NCBI GenBank assembly: GCA_024734495.1
Contig: JALMQS010000030.1
Span: 9,046,191-9,110,190 of the forward strand
Source: Forficula auricularia
Taxonomy: Eukaryota; Arthropoda; Insecta; Dermaptera; Forficulidae
Length of the DNA: 64,000 nucleotides
Direction of reading: 5' to 3'
Shown here one piece after another: positions 11,247 to 23,645 of this stretch. Each line of letters begins with the position of its first letter. The stretch's first letter is position 1. Below the pieces are notes generated by a model. The model saw only the letters and a list, made by a program, of their open reading frames with translations. It was not told the origin of the DNA and ran no database searches. The position numbers were made by a program, and so were the translations under genes.

Positions 11247-11267
11247 AATACGAAGAATCTATCACTC

Positions 11268-11286
11268 TTATATTTTATATATATAC
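11268..11286 (-). promoter_or_regulatory. TATA-like box of the gene at 8306-11246
   Basis: Minus-strand TATATATAAAATA lies about 25-40 bases upstream of the ATG. If used at the usual distance, the 5' leader would be only a few bases long, so either the leader is unusually short or an upstream non-coding exon exists. Confidence 0.4.
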
Positions 11287-11974
11287 AGTATAAGTATGAA
11301 GATAAAATCTAAATTTTACAAGTTTTTGTGAAACAACACGTTTGCAAATTTCCTATCTTTTTCCAGACTAAAATTATTGGGTAAGCTTTTAGTATAAATA
11401 TAAAAATAGGAAAAATATTATCATTTGTTTAATTTTTTTTTCCTTAATCTCAATTTTGCATTAGGAACATTTATATCAAAAATCTAATAATTTACTTTTT
11501 ATATTAAAAAATAATAATAATAATAATTATTAATATAAATGAAATTGTGGTATCTATATTTATCGATTAAAGAGTACTTATTTCTCTTTTTCTATGACAC
11601 GTACCTATCAAGAATAGATGATATTCGTTTTTATTTTATTTTTAATTGTTTTGAATAGATTATTCCTTTTAATATAAGAAATTGAAAAAAACAAAATTTT
11701 CAATATTTATAACTCATATTTTTTTTAATTATAAATCTATATCAACATAAATTATCTTTAAATGAAAAACTAGAAATTTTCAATGACCCATTTTTAAAAA
11801 CATTCCATTCATTCAGGTAAAACTCTTTAGAAAAAGCCTAAACAAAAGAGTAACCCAGATATTGCTCCAGTTACATTCTAATCTCCCAAGAGGAAACATG
11901 AAGAAAAAGACATTATTTATTTTTCAAAATTTTCAATGTATAAATCTTAATTTGTAACTAATTTGAAATATTTG

Positions 11975-12022
11975 TGATAGACTGATGATGAAGACAATGC
12001 CTTCGAAACTATAGTCTCTAGA
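11975..12022 (+). ncRNA. Hammerhead-like motif, CUGAUGA type
   Basis: CUGAUGA at 11982-11988, stem II GAAG/CUUC, GAAAC at 12005-12009, then UAUAGUC with the potential cleavage triplet GUC at 12014-12016. Flanks UAGA and UCUA can form stem I. ACUAUAGU is self-complementary, so stem III is either a 2-bp hairpin or an 8-bp dimer helix. It closely matches the motif downstream of the Penelope-like ORF at 47622. Confidence 0.55.
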
Positions 12023-12059
12023 ACTAATTAAAAATTATTTTATTTAAAAACAGAAGACT

Positions 12060-13210
12060 CTCTCATTTTATTTTTAACCTAAAATAAAAACAATTCTGTT
12101 ACCATCGACAGTGAAATCTTTTATTCAACTAATAAATTATATCATGATCAAGTAATCTAAGTTGTTTTAATTATAGATATATTTCTGAGCGAAGTATTGA
12201 CATTTTCAAATATTTTAATTTGGAAAATTGTAATTAAAATTTAACCCTAACTTTTCAGTAATTTAGAAAGATCAATTAATCCTTTCTATTCATCTCGTTT
12301 TTATGAGTCTCCCTTAAGACCCTTACGTGCTCTTTATAAAATAGAAAGCATTTCTTTTACTGGCAAACCTCCTCCCCGTTTTGTTTAATAGTAGAGAGGA
12401 CTAGACCTTAAATCCACTTAAACGATTTCATTCTTGAAAAAAAAATCCATAACAAAAACCCGTTCAGCACTTATTATTTATTTTCGATTTTCATGGCTTT
12501 TTACCAATAGAAATTGGACGCGAGTAAAAGAACGTCAAATTTACAATCCAATCAGGGAAAACATGTCTTATTCAAAAATCATTAAGACTCTCCTCTTCTT
12601 AGCCTGAGATGTTAGAGATAAACATATTTACATAATTCATTAACTTATTAAAATTAGTCAGGCTTCAGATCCGCAAAAAATGAATAAAGAAAGAATTAAT
12701 TAATTAAATCCAATCTTTTTAAAGACTTTAGGCTTTGGTTTAAATTATTTTTTCAAACATAGAGAAGTCCTAGAACAATAGAAAAATATGAATTTTTCAA
12801 ATATAAGTTTTATCATAATACATTTTTCAATTTCGAGATCAAAATAATATTTTTCCTTCATAAAACTTATCATATAAATGAGGGTAACTAGCTCTAGGGG
12901 TTAGGCCGTCAATCTCAAATTTATGAGTATTGTACCTATAACTAAATAAGTACTTAATAAACATGTCTATTCGCTATTCCAATTAGTTCTCTATAAAGAT
13001 GAGAAAGTTAATTTATCATAAAAATGTCTTCAAAAAAGTTTATAGTATTTGAATAGTTCAATCATCTAGATATACTCAGTTTTCAAGTTAATATTTAAGA
13101 ATTTTTTTGGAAACTAAAGATTATTTTTTTATTTGAAAAATTAATCAGAATATCAGAAAGGTCATTGAGATTTCAAGTTGCCAATAAAAATAGATTTAAA
13201 TTTTCTTTGA
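12060..13210. other. No gene recognised
   Basis: AT-rich, no open frame of note, no element ends that I can pair. Confidence 0.5.
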
Positions 13211-13214
13211 AAAT

Positions 13215-13395
13215 CTCAAAGAGAGTGTCATCTATTAGATCCGATAGAATGGATCATTTTTAATTATATGACAGAAGGGTAGTTTGTTACTGGCACTCGG
13301 GTTCGATTCTCGAGGGAGTGAAAAACAACCTATCTGACATATGATTAAAAATAACCCATTCCATTGAACTATTAGATGACACTCTTTGAGATTTA
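13215..13395. mobile_element. Fold-back element with tRNA T-arm-like centre, copy 2
   Basis: Arms GTGTCATCTATTAGATCCGA (left) and its near complement (right, ending near 13385). The centre has CTCGGGTTCGATTCTCGAGG, which folds as a 5-bp stem with a 7-base TTCGATT loop, like a tRNA T-arm and pol III B-box. Same family as 5925-6115. Confidence 0.7.
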
Positions 13396-13436
13396 AAAAG
13401 AATAGGAAAGTTCCCTTGAATCAACTGAAAATATTC

Positions 13437-13570
13437 AAGAAAATCAGAGTACAAAGAGAAACAAAGAGGTTGTCCTTTGCTTGATGCAAATAAACATACA
13501 CACATATACCTATATCGAGATGATATATCTGTATATATATATATATAATTTATTTGTTTCTCTTTGTGAA
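13437..13570 (-). mobile_element. Penelope-like 3' tail fragment
   Basis: On the minus strand this matches the sequence just after the Penelope-like element (47660-47765): ACAGATATATCATCTCGATA, then GTTTATTTGCATCAAGC, then GGACAACCTCTTTGTTTC. The hammerhead part is missing. Open frames on both strands here are by-products. Confidence 0.6.
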
Positions 13571-13729
13571 TCAACAACTCTCCTACTCTCGACAAAACAA
13601 AAACTTTTCAATGAAAATCAGAGTAAATTCTTTCCTGATTTTTTTTTTAATATAATGTTTTGTCATAATACATTTCCCAAAATTAAGATCACCGCCCGAG
13701 TCGAAATTTAAGACCTACTTTTACCTATT

Positions 13730-14110
13730 TTTTTGTCCATAAAATCTTTAAACGTCTCTATCTCCGTAAATAATGGTCTGATAAATGGTAAATAAATGGT
13801 AAATAATGGTCCTTGAAACAATCGAATTTAAAGATTGTTTAAAAATTTCTGAAATTTTTTGTCTTTAAAATCTTTAAACGTGTCTATTCCCGTAAATAAT
13901 GGTTTTAGAGCCTAAAAACAATCAAATTTATAAGATTTTTAAAAAGTTTCTGAAAAAATGTTTGTCTTTAAAATCTTTAAACGTCTCTATCTTCGTGAAT
14001 AATGTTCTGAGAGCCTTAAAACAATCGAATTTATAAGATTTTTTTGAAAATTCTGAAATTTTTTGTCTTTAAGATCTTTAAACGTCTATATCTCGGTAAA
14101 AAATTATTTT
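13730..14110 (+). repeat. Four-unit tandem repeat, ~101-128 bp
   Basis: Each unit starts near GTCTTTAAAATCTTTAAACG and contains CGTAAATAATGGT and ACAATCGAATTTA. Starts are near 13733, 13861, 13963 and 14064; the first unit is longer because of extra AAATGGT copies. Confidence 0.8.
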
Positions 14111-14584
14111 TTAAAAATGTTTTTAATGTTTTCTTCTGCATATATTTTGTACAAAATGTAGTTATAAGACAAGAAAACGATATAAAAATTATTTATATTA
14201 CAAAATAGCAACTTATTGTAAAATTATACATTTCTTTTCTCCTACTAAAGGCAACTTTTCCACGCTATTACAAATAAAAAAATCAAAATTTTTATTTTTC
14301 GTTCCACCCTAATGGACATATACTATATATAAATATAAATTTTTCAAGTAAATTCACCACATCGGCCAACACTGCAGGGATTTATCGAGTAATAATTTAG
14401 ATTTTTACAATTAATTGTTTCTGATAAATTGTTCACATTCTTGAATATAAATTCCAAATCAAACCAAAGCTATTTAATTGAATTGAATGTTTAATTCTAA
14501 TTAAGAGAGATAATCCAAAATTTTTAAAGTAATTTAGTTAGACAGAAAAATAATTAGAAAAAATGTATCTCTTCATTTTTTTCC

Positions 14585-14805
14585 AAATCATTAGTCGGCA
14601 ATGGCCTCGGCTCTGTTTGCATAAAATGAAATTCAATAAAAAAATGAGATGCAAACACGATAAGGGATGCAAAAGAACGAGGTCCTGTCCATTTGCTGGC
14701 AAAAATATTATGCTCCTTTCAGGCTACAAGGACGAGGACAACGGTAAAGAAATGGAAGGAAAATATGGTTGCGGATATTTTATCGGCCCTTTGGTGGAAA
14801 ATTAG
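14585..14805 (+). CDS. Candidate small Cys-rich terminal exon
   Basis: A pyrimidine-rich stretch ends in CATTAG near 14594. An open frame then runs to TAG at 14803-14805, with AATAAA about 55 bases later. The peptide is basic and Cys-bearing (RLCLHK, MRCKHDKGCKR, SCPFAG), then acidic (YKDEDNGKE), ending with GCGYFIGP. No upstream exon was found and I recognise no family. It could be a chance frame; the acceptor, composition and poly(A) signal are the only support. Confidence 0.25.
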
Positions 14806-14809
14806 ATTT

Positions 14810-15600
14810 TCAGACCCCACCTGCTTGGAAAAGAAATTTAAACTCGAAAGATAATAGAATAAAACGAATTATAAACTGTCAAAACGATGACCTTAAAAAA
14901 AATTGAAAAGATCTAAAAAAAATTGTTAATAAAATTATAATGAAAATGAAAATCTTTTGGGAAGCAAGGCTAGGGTGGATTCATAAATTGAAAGAGTTTC
15001 GATTCGCTGCCGACTTTTTATATTAAATTTAAAATAAAAATGTCTAATTCTAATACAAGTCTGGATCGATTGATATACTCGAGCTTTAATATATTAAATA
15101 ATGGTCCTCATACATAAGACGGTTTCGAATTACAGAAGGCAATCCGAGAATTACAGATTTTGTATCTTAGAGTACGCACCGACTGGAGGTTTATTGGATT
15201 CATTTAAATTTTATTTGCTTATTTGGGTGTTAAAATGTCTGAAACGCAGAGAAAAGTCATTTTCAGGTATGATGGTGTGTGTGTGTGTCTACTTTATGCA
15301 TGATAATTCAAAAACAAAATGTCTTAAAAAGTTATTTCTGGTGACAAGTGTTATAAAGATGTCTTGGCCTTAGAATGTTAATTGCACACGTATTTAAAGA
15401 TATTTTTCTTCATTTGTGAGTAAATTGGAGAACAAAGTGAAAAAAAACTTTTTCAAGGCTCGGTACGCTATCCGGTTATGGACGTAAAAGTAAGAAATTT
15501 AAATATAATAAATATTTTCTCTTTATCTTATTAACTTGCAATAAATTTAATATCTGAAATAATTAAAAAAAATATTAATTATTTATATTAATCTAATAGC
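14810..15600. other. No gene recognised
   Basis: A 90-codon frame at 15101-15373 lacks recognisable motifs. No element boundaries seen. Confidence 0.4.
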
Positions 15601-15621
15601 GTATTTTAAAATTGTTTCCTC

Positions 15622-15800
15622 CCCGTGGGTTCTCCACCTTGTCGTGGTGGGGAGGCTTGTATGCTCATGTGATTCCTCGGGCCATGCCGGCGGTAGCGTA
15701 GCTACTGGTAGGGCCTCCCAAGCCAGACGGGCCGAGGATGAGATGGAGCCAGACTAAGCGAGAACCACTGGTCCTCCAGGTTAGGGGTTTTATGTAGGGC
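15622..15800 (+). mobile_element. LINE fragment, RTE-type 5' region
   Basis: GC-rich island beginning near CCCGTGGGTTCTCCACC and containing CTTGTCGTGGTGGGGAGG and GGTAGGGCCTCCCA. This resembles the 5' region of RTE-type LINEs common in arthropod genomes; the identification is from memory of that family. It is cut off by R1 sequence at about 15805. Confidence 0.45.
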
Positions 15801-15809
15801 TAGCAACCC

Positions 15810-16640
15810 GGTGTGGAAAAAATCGTGGGCCAAAAAAACGATAACATCCATCCGCACGCACTAAATGAAAAAATCCCACTTTTTGGCCTCTCGACGAGAC
15901 CCCATGTAATTTTTGTCAAAACCGTCACGTGCTAAAATTCAACCTATTGAATACTACAATTTGTGACTTTAATTGAGTCCATGGGTTCCGTAGTCTATAC
16001 CTGAGGACCCTTTGAAGTCGCGCTTGCCGCGAGACCGATTACAGTACTTTCCCCATGCTTCGCATTGGATAAAGTAAAAAAAGGTATTATCTTACTCTAG
16101 AGTAAAGTACTTTAAAATATAATTTTACTAAAAACTTTATTTAACCTTTTTTGTGGTCCCCGAGGTACTTAATTAGGATATTAAATTTCATCAAAATTGG
16201 TTAAATCATTTTCAAGATATTTAGAAAAAACTAAAAAACTACTGAGATAAAGTACTAATGTTTGTGGGCCGATATGTACCAAAAACTAATCAGCGCTTCA
16301 TTTTGTTAAACTAATGGTAGGTTTTCAATTTCATTTCAATCGGTGTAACGGTGTGGAAAAAATCTAGTGCCAAAAAAACGATAACATACATCCTTCCATC
16401 CATCCATCCATCCACACGGACTAAATGAAAAAATCGCACTTTTTGGCCTCTCGACAAGACCCCATGTAATTTTTGGCAAAACCGTCACGTGCTAAAATTC
16501 AACCTAATTGAATACTACAATTTGTGACTTTAATTGAGTCCATGGGTTCCGTAGCCTTTACCTGAGGACCCTTGGAAGTCGCGCTTGCCGCGAGACCGAT
16601 TACAATACTTTCCCCATGCTTCGAATTGGATAAAGTAAAA
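15810..16640 (-). mobile_element. R1 repeat, inverted: one longer copy plus a start fragment
   Basis: Minus-strand copies of the R1 start (complement of ACTTTATCCAATGCGAAGC) lie at about 16060-16078 and 16615-16637. The segment 16090-16640 is R1 from its start into the body; 15810-16078 repeats the start region. The two lie head to tail, so this is a partial tandem duplication of the R1 5' part. No satellite units are attached. Confidence 0.7.
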
Positions 16641-16649
16641 AATAAAGAA

Positions 16650-17206
16650 AAGCCTGTCTGGTCTGCGTTGTGAGTAACAGGAATTGATCAGGAGTAATCG
16701 AGACAGTGCTGTCGTAAAATCACTAGGGCAAAACGAGCCGTCAGGCTAATTGACGATTCTACCCTCACCGACTCCCTCGACTCGCTGGCTCATCGAAGAG
16801 ATGTCTCTGCCCTTTCCCTTTTCTATAGATACTATCACGGCAGGTGCTCTGATGAGATAAAATCAATAATTCCCCCAAAGCATACTTTGCACGCAGCACA
16901 CGTTTTGCCGACTCCCAACACTCTTTTGCGGTCAAATTGGAAAAGTGCCGGACCACTTCATTCGCGAATACATATATCCCCATGACTTCAAGGAACTGGA
17001 ACTCTCTCCCAGCCTCTATCTTTCCCAGCACCTATGATCTTCAAACCTTCAAAACCAGGGTGCATAGACACCTACGTCTACACCCTCTCACTTAATCAAC
17101 TTTCCCTTCTCTTCGGTAATGCAAGGGTCTTTCGAGATCCATAGGGGCTACACCTTTACTGGTGCACCCCTTCTTGCATTCGATTGCATTAAAAAAAAAA
17201 AAAAAA
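16650..17206 (+). pseudogene. Jockey-like LINE, 3' end with poly(A)
   Basis: Plus-strand frames encode the C-terminal part of a jockey/CR1-type polymerase: RAVRLIDDS, LAHRRDVSALSLFYRYYHG, then after a one-base shift in a C/A run near 16875 FARSTRF, IPMTSRNWNSLPASIFPS and TFKTRVHRHLRLHPLT before the stop near 17095. A 3' UTR of about 90 bp and a poly(A) run at 17187-17206 follow. It is truncated at the 5' end. The same 3' UTR occurs inverted at 23646-23820 and 45130-45215. The minus-strand frame at 16765-17031 is a shadow. Confidence 0.75.
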
Positions 17207-17209
17207 AAC

Positions 17210-18020
17210 TAAGTACGCCCATGGCATAAAGGAGGACAATTTTAATAGCCCAGGGCCGTATGGAACCTATAAATACGCCACTAGAACGTCCTAATTGTAT
17301 AAAAGGTAAACAGGGCAACAAATTACATTTATAAATACTAGCTGATTCGAATTTGAATAATAAAACAACTCGTGTCATCCAGGAGACAGAAATAAATTTC
17401 TTATTGATTGTGCGTGGACAAGATAAGCCTAGACACGTGGAATTTCTCGTTCGGTCGCATTTGTAAATATTTCACCATGAAAGATTGACAAATTGACATC
17501 ATTGACTTAATTAATAAACAGAGACACTTGACTCAGTTCAGTTACCCTTCCAAACGCTCGGAATAAATAATTTTTATATTTTCACAAAAATCACTGATAT
17601 ATAGTATTTTCAAATTATTTATATAATATATTAACTTTTAATGCATATTTTGTTTATTTAAAAATGTTTATTTAACAAAAGATATTCAAATTATATATGT
17701 TTAGATAAATATATTTTAATAATGATAATAATGCATATGATATTTTTTTCAGAAGATTTGATCTAGTAAATAAATAAAAAATGCAATGCAATGTTTAGAT
17801 TTTAATTTTAGATAATCAAATAGCAAATATTTATTTTGTCTCAGTAGTTAAAATTAATTATAAAACCTATAATATATGTATGTTAAAAAGGAACAATATC
17901 GATAATTATATTCACCATCCCTAAAACTGCGAAATATAATTTAACTCCAAGTAATCAGCTAATGATAAAAGTAATAAGAAATAAGCCGGCGAAGTCGATA
18001 TTCTCATTTAAGAATGTGTA
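17210..18020. other. No gene recognised
   Basis: AT-rich, no open frames with known motifs. Confidence 0.5.
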
Positions 18021-18025
18021 CAATC

Positions 18026-18407
18026 CAAGGGCGGATCCAGGAATTTTTTATGGTTGGGGGGGGGGAGAATGTATATAAGTTGCCCGATGTATATAAGATC
18101 TACTTTTTATCTCGAAAGTGTGTCGCGATCGAATTGTCCAAGCGGGGGGGGGGGGGGGGGGGGGACTTTATTTTCAATTTTTCAAATTTTTAGAAAAATA
18201 AATGTTTTTTTTTTTTTACAAATTCCATATCTCATATTTTAAGTTCATTAAAATAAAATAAAAAAATAAAAATTGTTATAAATTCCCTGTCGATTTGGTC
18301 GCCGTTATTTGGCCTCTGCGTGCGACGCACGTGTTGCACTCCCGCCAGGCACGGGCCTGTAGGTGGGGGGGGCGATCGCCCCCTCCGCCCCCTTGGATCC
18401 GCCCTTG
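18026..18407. mobile_element. hAT-like MITE, 382 bp
   Basis: Terminal repeats CAAGGGCGGATCCA and its complement TGGATCCGCCCTTG. Flanks GTACAATC (18018-18025) and TTACAATC (18408-18415) match at 7 of 8 bases, fitting an 8-bp hAT duplication. The interior holds a G run of about 20 and a C-rich block; frames across these are spurious. Confidence 0.8.
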
Positions 18408-18409
18408 TT

Positions 18410-20040
18410 ACAATCATACATCGGTTACATGATCACTATTCCCGAAGATAGGCCTCCCGCTCCAACACCGTCATCAATACGATGCAGAAGCGGTAGCTCA
18501 ACGCGCGCGGCAACCCGACTCGCCAGTATTTACTGTTAAATTCTAGTAAATTAATAGGATTATTTTTTTTTACTTATACAGAGGAATTAAATTTGTAGAG
18601 ATATGCTTGGTTAGGTATTCATCATGAAGTGGGAACGGTCATAGGATCTGTAGAGCCCTTTGTCCGTAAATGGGTTATTCTGCATTTGACCTGAATAGGC
18701 TTCAATTAAGTGGATAATAGAACAGTCGGCGTTCTACTAGCATAGTTAGTCGAACTGGAAGTACTACTAAATATATTGGTCCATTGCTAATGGGAATATT
18801 GTTAAATTGCTTCCATCGATCATATTATAGATATATTTTAAGACCAGCTGTATTCGTAATAAATAACATAATATTATCATTTAGGAGAGCTCGCCACTTG
18901 ACTCAACCCTATGAGGTTCATTCCGCCAAATCTAGCTCGGTACTAGTTTTCGCCCCTTGTTTAAAAATTATTTTTATTTTTATTTTTTGTAATCATATTA
19001 ATACAAGATGAAGTTGCACCAAAAAGGTATGTTAAAACCAATGTAATCCGCAATCCTTCTATCGTGAAAAGAAGAAGAAATTTCAGGGAATGAGTCGGAG
19101 TTAAAGATATTTGTAGATGCAGGTCTTGAAAGGCTGAAGGTTATATGTAACCGGGAAGACAGGCGTGGGAAATTAGTTCTAGTCTCTAGAAGTCATAGTG
19201 ATAAACGAATTGGCGAACGCGTTTATTCAGTAATTATCCAATTTTTCTCTTCATTCCAGTGGAAAAAATGGATATGCCACCGTAAAAGGTTCTTAAACAT
19301 TGAAACTTATAAAAATAAAATAATATAGAAAAAATTGGAGAAAATAGTAAATTTTTATTTCGAAACTCTGTTAAGTTAATAAATAATAAATTAAAAAATA
19401 TGAATTTCTAATATTTTTATTAAGTGTAAGTTTATTTAGAGGACTGTTCATACTGGCGTGGGTAACAATTGAAAAAGTTTAAATTTTTTCATCAATTTTT
19501 CATTGAGAAAAAATATTTCGTTAAATATTAATGGATAAAGAAAATAATCATAATAAAATTTTCGGTTAAGGATGAAAAATGTAATAAATCGCTGGATTTT
19601 ATGATAAAGTCATTTAATTCCTCACATAACAATAGACGTTTCCAAATCAATTCATTTTTATTCGCTTTAGTAATGTCAAAGGAAATTATTTTTGTTTGAA
19701 ATTCAGAGGAATTAGCTATATACATTTTTTTTAATCTATTTTAAAATTGAGCAAAAAATGTTAATTTAGAAATTCAATAGAAAATGGGTTAACTCTATAT
19801 ATATTATTCATCTGTGAATAAATGCACACGATTTAAACAAATTCTCTGGACAATTTGTTTATAATATAAATTAGAAAAAACTCAAATGGCTTAATAAAAA
19901 TTCAATGACAAGACTCAGATTAATTAATGATGATGTATTATAATTTTTTCGCAAATGTTTGTAAAAACTCGTCATTTAGGGGAAATGCGGATTACTGTGT
20001 ATTCATTTTTTTTATTTTTTATAAATGTCTATATACATAT
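18410..20040. other. No gene recognised
   Basis: A short GC-rich patch at 18440-18530 has no recognisable product on either strand. The remainder is AT-rich. Confidence 0.4.
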
Positions 20041-20044
20041 TTCT

Positions 20045-20045
20045 A

Positions 20046-20097
<52 letters not shown>
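20045..20097. repeat. (TA)n(GA)n microsatellite
   Basis: TA dinucleotides followed by about 18 GA repeats. Confidence 0.95.
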
Positions 20098-20099
<2 letters not shown>

Positions 20100-20101
<2 letters not shown>

Positions 20102-20800
20102 ATAGTGAGATTTATATTTTTGTGGCCAGGGAAGCAATAAAAATTATAATGCCTCTTCATATTTTATATCATTTTCATAAAAATAAATAAAAACTGAAGA
20201 AATATCTATTTAATTTCGGATACAAAGTTTTTACCTTTGAATTAATGGGATTGACTATTATTACTTTATTTAATTTCTAAATGACGAGGCTAATAATATT
20301 TAAGGACAACTGGGGAAAACTAATTAAATAAAAAATAGTATACATTTAGACGATGCGATGTCTAAATTTTAAAGGCTAGCAAATATTTGGGACAATTTAC
20401 ACAGTCATGAATTAATGTAAAAACCAAAACTCTAGTTTTTTATGTGTACACATTTAAGGATAAATAAATAATGACCTTTATTATCCAATACAAAAATACA
20501 ACAAATGTTTTATAATTACAAAAAACTTCGACCTCGAGGCCCGACAGCCTCCCCATCGAATGTCCATTATTTTTAATTCATTACATATTTTTCTCACTCC
20601 TTATTTTGGTAAAGGAAAAAATTGATAAAAAACCCCCATATACTTTTTATTTTTAGCACAAAAACAAAACAAAATGAATGATGATGAAATGAAGGGCACT
20701 AAATGAGAAATGAAGTGGCACATCCGGTATAGTTCGTTAATTAGAGGGTTGAGACTTGATTGCGCATTATTTTTGAATTTTTTAACACTATTTTCTAGTA
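20100..20800. other. No gene recognised
   Basis: AT-rich sequence; no paired element ends or coding signals seen. Confidence 0.45.
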
Positions 20801-20803
20801 AAG

Positions 20804-20866
20804 ATAAGAGTATTTATTAAAGATGTTTCACCTTGCACCAACACCACAATCTCTACTGATTACTAT
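20804..20866 (+). repeat. Copy of the 3' tail of the palindromic element
   Basis: ATGTTTCACCTTGCACCAAC and the following CACAATCTCTACTGAT repeat the sequence at 3604-3643. The palindromic arms are absent here. Confidence 0.8.
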
Positions 20867-20867
20867 T

Positions 20868-21060
20868 TTCTAGGTTTTCTTTTAGAGAAATCATGTTTAG
20901 TCCGATTCTTATTATATGGTTGTTGATTCCAGGTGGAGGAATGGTCATTTTCCTTAATGTTTTTGACTGGACCCTTTCCAAATCGTTGAGCCTGGTTTTG
21001 GAGGCGAAGGGGAGCCATGCAGGGGCGGCGTATACATTTAAGGATATATTTCCCTCTTCT
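20868..21060 (-). pseudogene. LINE reverse transcriptase fragment (jockey/R1-like)
   Basis: On the minus strand an uninterrupted frame reads VYAAPAWLPFASKTRLNDLE, then RVQSKTLRKMTIPPPGINN. The YxAPxW block followed by LExVQ is the usual post-RT region of jockey-like LINEs. It is cut at both ends; the palindrome-tail copy abuts it on the left. Confidence 0.65.
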
Positions 21061-21121
21061 TATGCGAAATAGAACAAATAATAAATCTGAAAGAAATACA
21101 CTTAACTTGTAGTTTAGAAAA

Positions 21122-21665
21122 CTAGTAGCTGCAAGGCCCGCCTTCGGTGGCCCTCTTGCCAGCCAGGGAGCTCATCACCTAAACCCCCACTCCGAAGCCC
21201 ACTCAGCACCCCCACCCACTCCACCACCCCAATGTACAGACAAGACCTTAATTTTATTTGAATGTAATGGAAGGCAGCACAGATGTAGTGAGGAAAGAAA
21301 AAATTAACACATATAAAATAAAGTGTAATTTATTGGAATCCTTCCTCCTTTCCTTTCAAACCGACGTTTCGGAGGATTTTTCCCTTAGTTTTATATATAT
21401 AGATTTCATTTAAATTAGTAACCATGACGACCCCTGGACCCCCACTTCTCGAACCTCACTCCCCCCCCCTAAACCCATCCAGCACCCCCACCCACACCAC
21501 CACCCCAATGTACAGACAAAACCTTAATTTTATATATATATATACATAGATAATTTCATTTAAATTGGTAACCATGACGACTGTTTTTGTTGGCGGACGG
21601 ACATAGATACATAGATAGATAGGTACATACAGAGGCAGGCACAAATGCGTTTTAGTAGTATAGGA
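21122..21665 (-). mobile_element. Non-autonomous Helitron, with internal insertion
   Basis: Minus-strand 5' end TCCTATACTACTAAAACGC at 21665, preceded by A. The 3' end has a GC hairpin (GGGCCACCGAAGGCGGGCC) and then TTGCAGCTACTAG. TC start, 3' hairpin and CTAG-type end fit Helitrons; the CTAC before the final CTAG is a variant. Near 21262-21400 an inserted piece carries half a hammerhead-like motif and interrupts a C-rich tract that is present twice. Related to 34592-34823. Confidence 0.7.
21357..21385 (-). ncRNA. Half hammerhead-like motif
   Basis: Minus strand CCUCCGAAACGUCGGUUU matches the 3' half of the motif at 50044-50090, but the CUGANGA half is missing. Not expected to work alone. 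Confidence 0.3.
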
Positions 21666-21669
21666 TTTC

Positions 21670-23640
21670 CAAAAAGTATTTTGGTAAAACCTTTTTGACT
21701 AGACAAATAGAAATTAAATTATGATAAAAGCTACTTACTAACAGAATTTGCTACAGTGGTAATGTAGTCATTTAAACAGAAGGCGCGAGAGATGCACCCA
21801 TCATTGATATTTTATCACAAAATCAAAGAAATATGGATGATAATCCAGTCAAGTCACTCATTGATATTAGAGAGGATCATACTTATTAATAATTTTTTAT
21901 ATTTTTCATTTCATAATGTTTTCGTTATTAATTTTCAAATGAATTTCATTAAATAATTTTTTATGGTTTATAGAATTTTATTAATTAATCATGGTTGTGT
22001 AAAGTGAAGCGTCTTCTTATTTTCAGTTATTTCTATCTATATTTAATGATTAAATTTAAAAACTGATGACCTTTCTAATAGACTATAATAATTATATCTA
22101 TATATTTCATAAATCAATTAATATTCTCTCGGTTCATCATTTTTAATTAAAGTTTAAGAATCCTTTTAAATTGATTTATGCTCGAGTGCCAGTTGATTTG
22201 ATTTTTCGAATTATAATTTACTTGTAATATGATTTGACATATAAAAGATATATTTAGAATTTAAGAAAATTAAATTTATTACCACTTAATTACCTACTTT
22301 TAATACATTTTCATTGATCCAGTAAACAATAATGTTTTAGGGCGCTTTCTTATTTGGCATTGAATTTTTCATCTTATACCATACCTATCTACCCAAACTA
22401 AATCACAACTTGTTTTCAAAAAGTTATTATTACTATTATTATTTTTATTACCAAAATGCTTAATTAGGTTGGTTTATTGATTTTTGTTTTTCAATTAGTA
22501 TAAAAACATGAAATCGATTTTCGAAAAAGTTTTACCAAACTTGAAATTTTGAACAAAAATAGGTGCAAACTTTTTCAAGATCCTGACACTCGCCAGTTAG
22601 AAACACCTTAGTAATATTTTTTTTTCTCTACAACCTTACCCTCGGGAACTAAATGCCCATTTAGCAAAGTAATAAATTTAAATATAATAAACTATTAAAA
22701 ATTCATTTTTTATTTTAATTATCTGGTGACAAATTGATATTTTCTGTATTTTGAAATCTAAAGTTCTGAAGGTATAGAGCAGAAAAATTAAGCAGTTCTC
22801 CGCATTGGAAATACAAACATTTGGACAGCAGAACGAGCTTTTTATGACTTTTCATTCTTGAGTTATCGTGGGTATCAGACACACAGACAGAAAAATCATG
22901 CTTGAAAAGTATATTTCTTCACTTTTCAGACATTATTAAATACAATAAGCGAAAAAAATATTATTGTTAGCTTTACAAAATTTTAAATCGCTATTAAAGA
23001 AATAAAAAAGTTTTTCATGAGCATGTACCATAGTAAAAGTTGGAAAATTAAATTTTCTAAAGGTGTTGTTTAATAAAACAGTTGTTCAAGCTGAAAAAGA
23101 TGTAATGACATTTAAAGCTTCTGAATTAATTATTTCTATCCACGTGCCTATAAAATGGACAACTCTGCATTTTCCAAATGCATAGAAAATACTAATTTTG
23201 TCAATTCGCTCCGTATCAGATATGTTTAATTGTACATGAAAATATAATATTCTCTCTAGGTTTGCCAGTCAATTTCCATTAAATACCGTAAAATTGATTT
23301 CTCTAAATCTCTAATATCCTCCATTTATTATGGTAATCATTTCAACTGAGAGAACATTTTCATTATGCAATCCTGCTTTGCTGCTCAATTTTAACTGTTG
23401 ATCAAAAGTTTAACACTATGCATCGGGAATCATAAATCATCCATCCATAGCTGATGAACACTAATCGAAAATTGGTTCTTCGACAAGTCATTTAAATGGT
23501 AAAAAATATATCAAAATAAAATGTTAAATATCGGTATGTAGAAATAAGGATATGACAAATGGCAATCGTTGTCATTTGAGTCTAAAATCAGAAGGAAAAG
23601 TAAACTTTTTCAAGTATAGTATATGTAGAATTATTATTAT
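21670..23640. other. No gene recognised
   Basis: About 2 kb of AT-rich sequence with no long frame, no paired termini and no recognised motif. Confidence 0.5.
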
Positions 23641-23645
23641 TATTT

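Noticed and set aside
13287..13711. Open frames on both strands
   Set aside because: Fall in a fold-back element and a Penelope-like 3' tail rich in TA repeats.
16765..17031. 88-codon minus frame
   Set aside because: Antisense of the LINE C-terminal region, which has recognisable motifs on the plus strand.
18054..18242. 62-codon frame with poly-Gly
   Set aside because: Product of a G run inside a hAT MITE.
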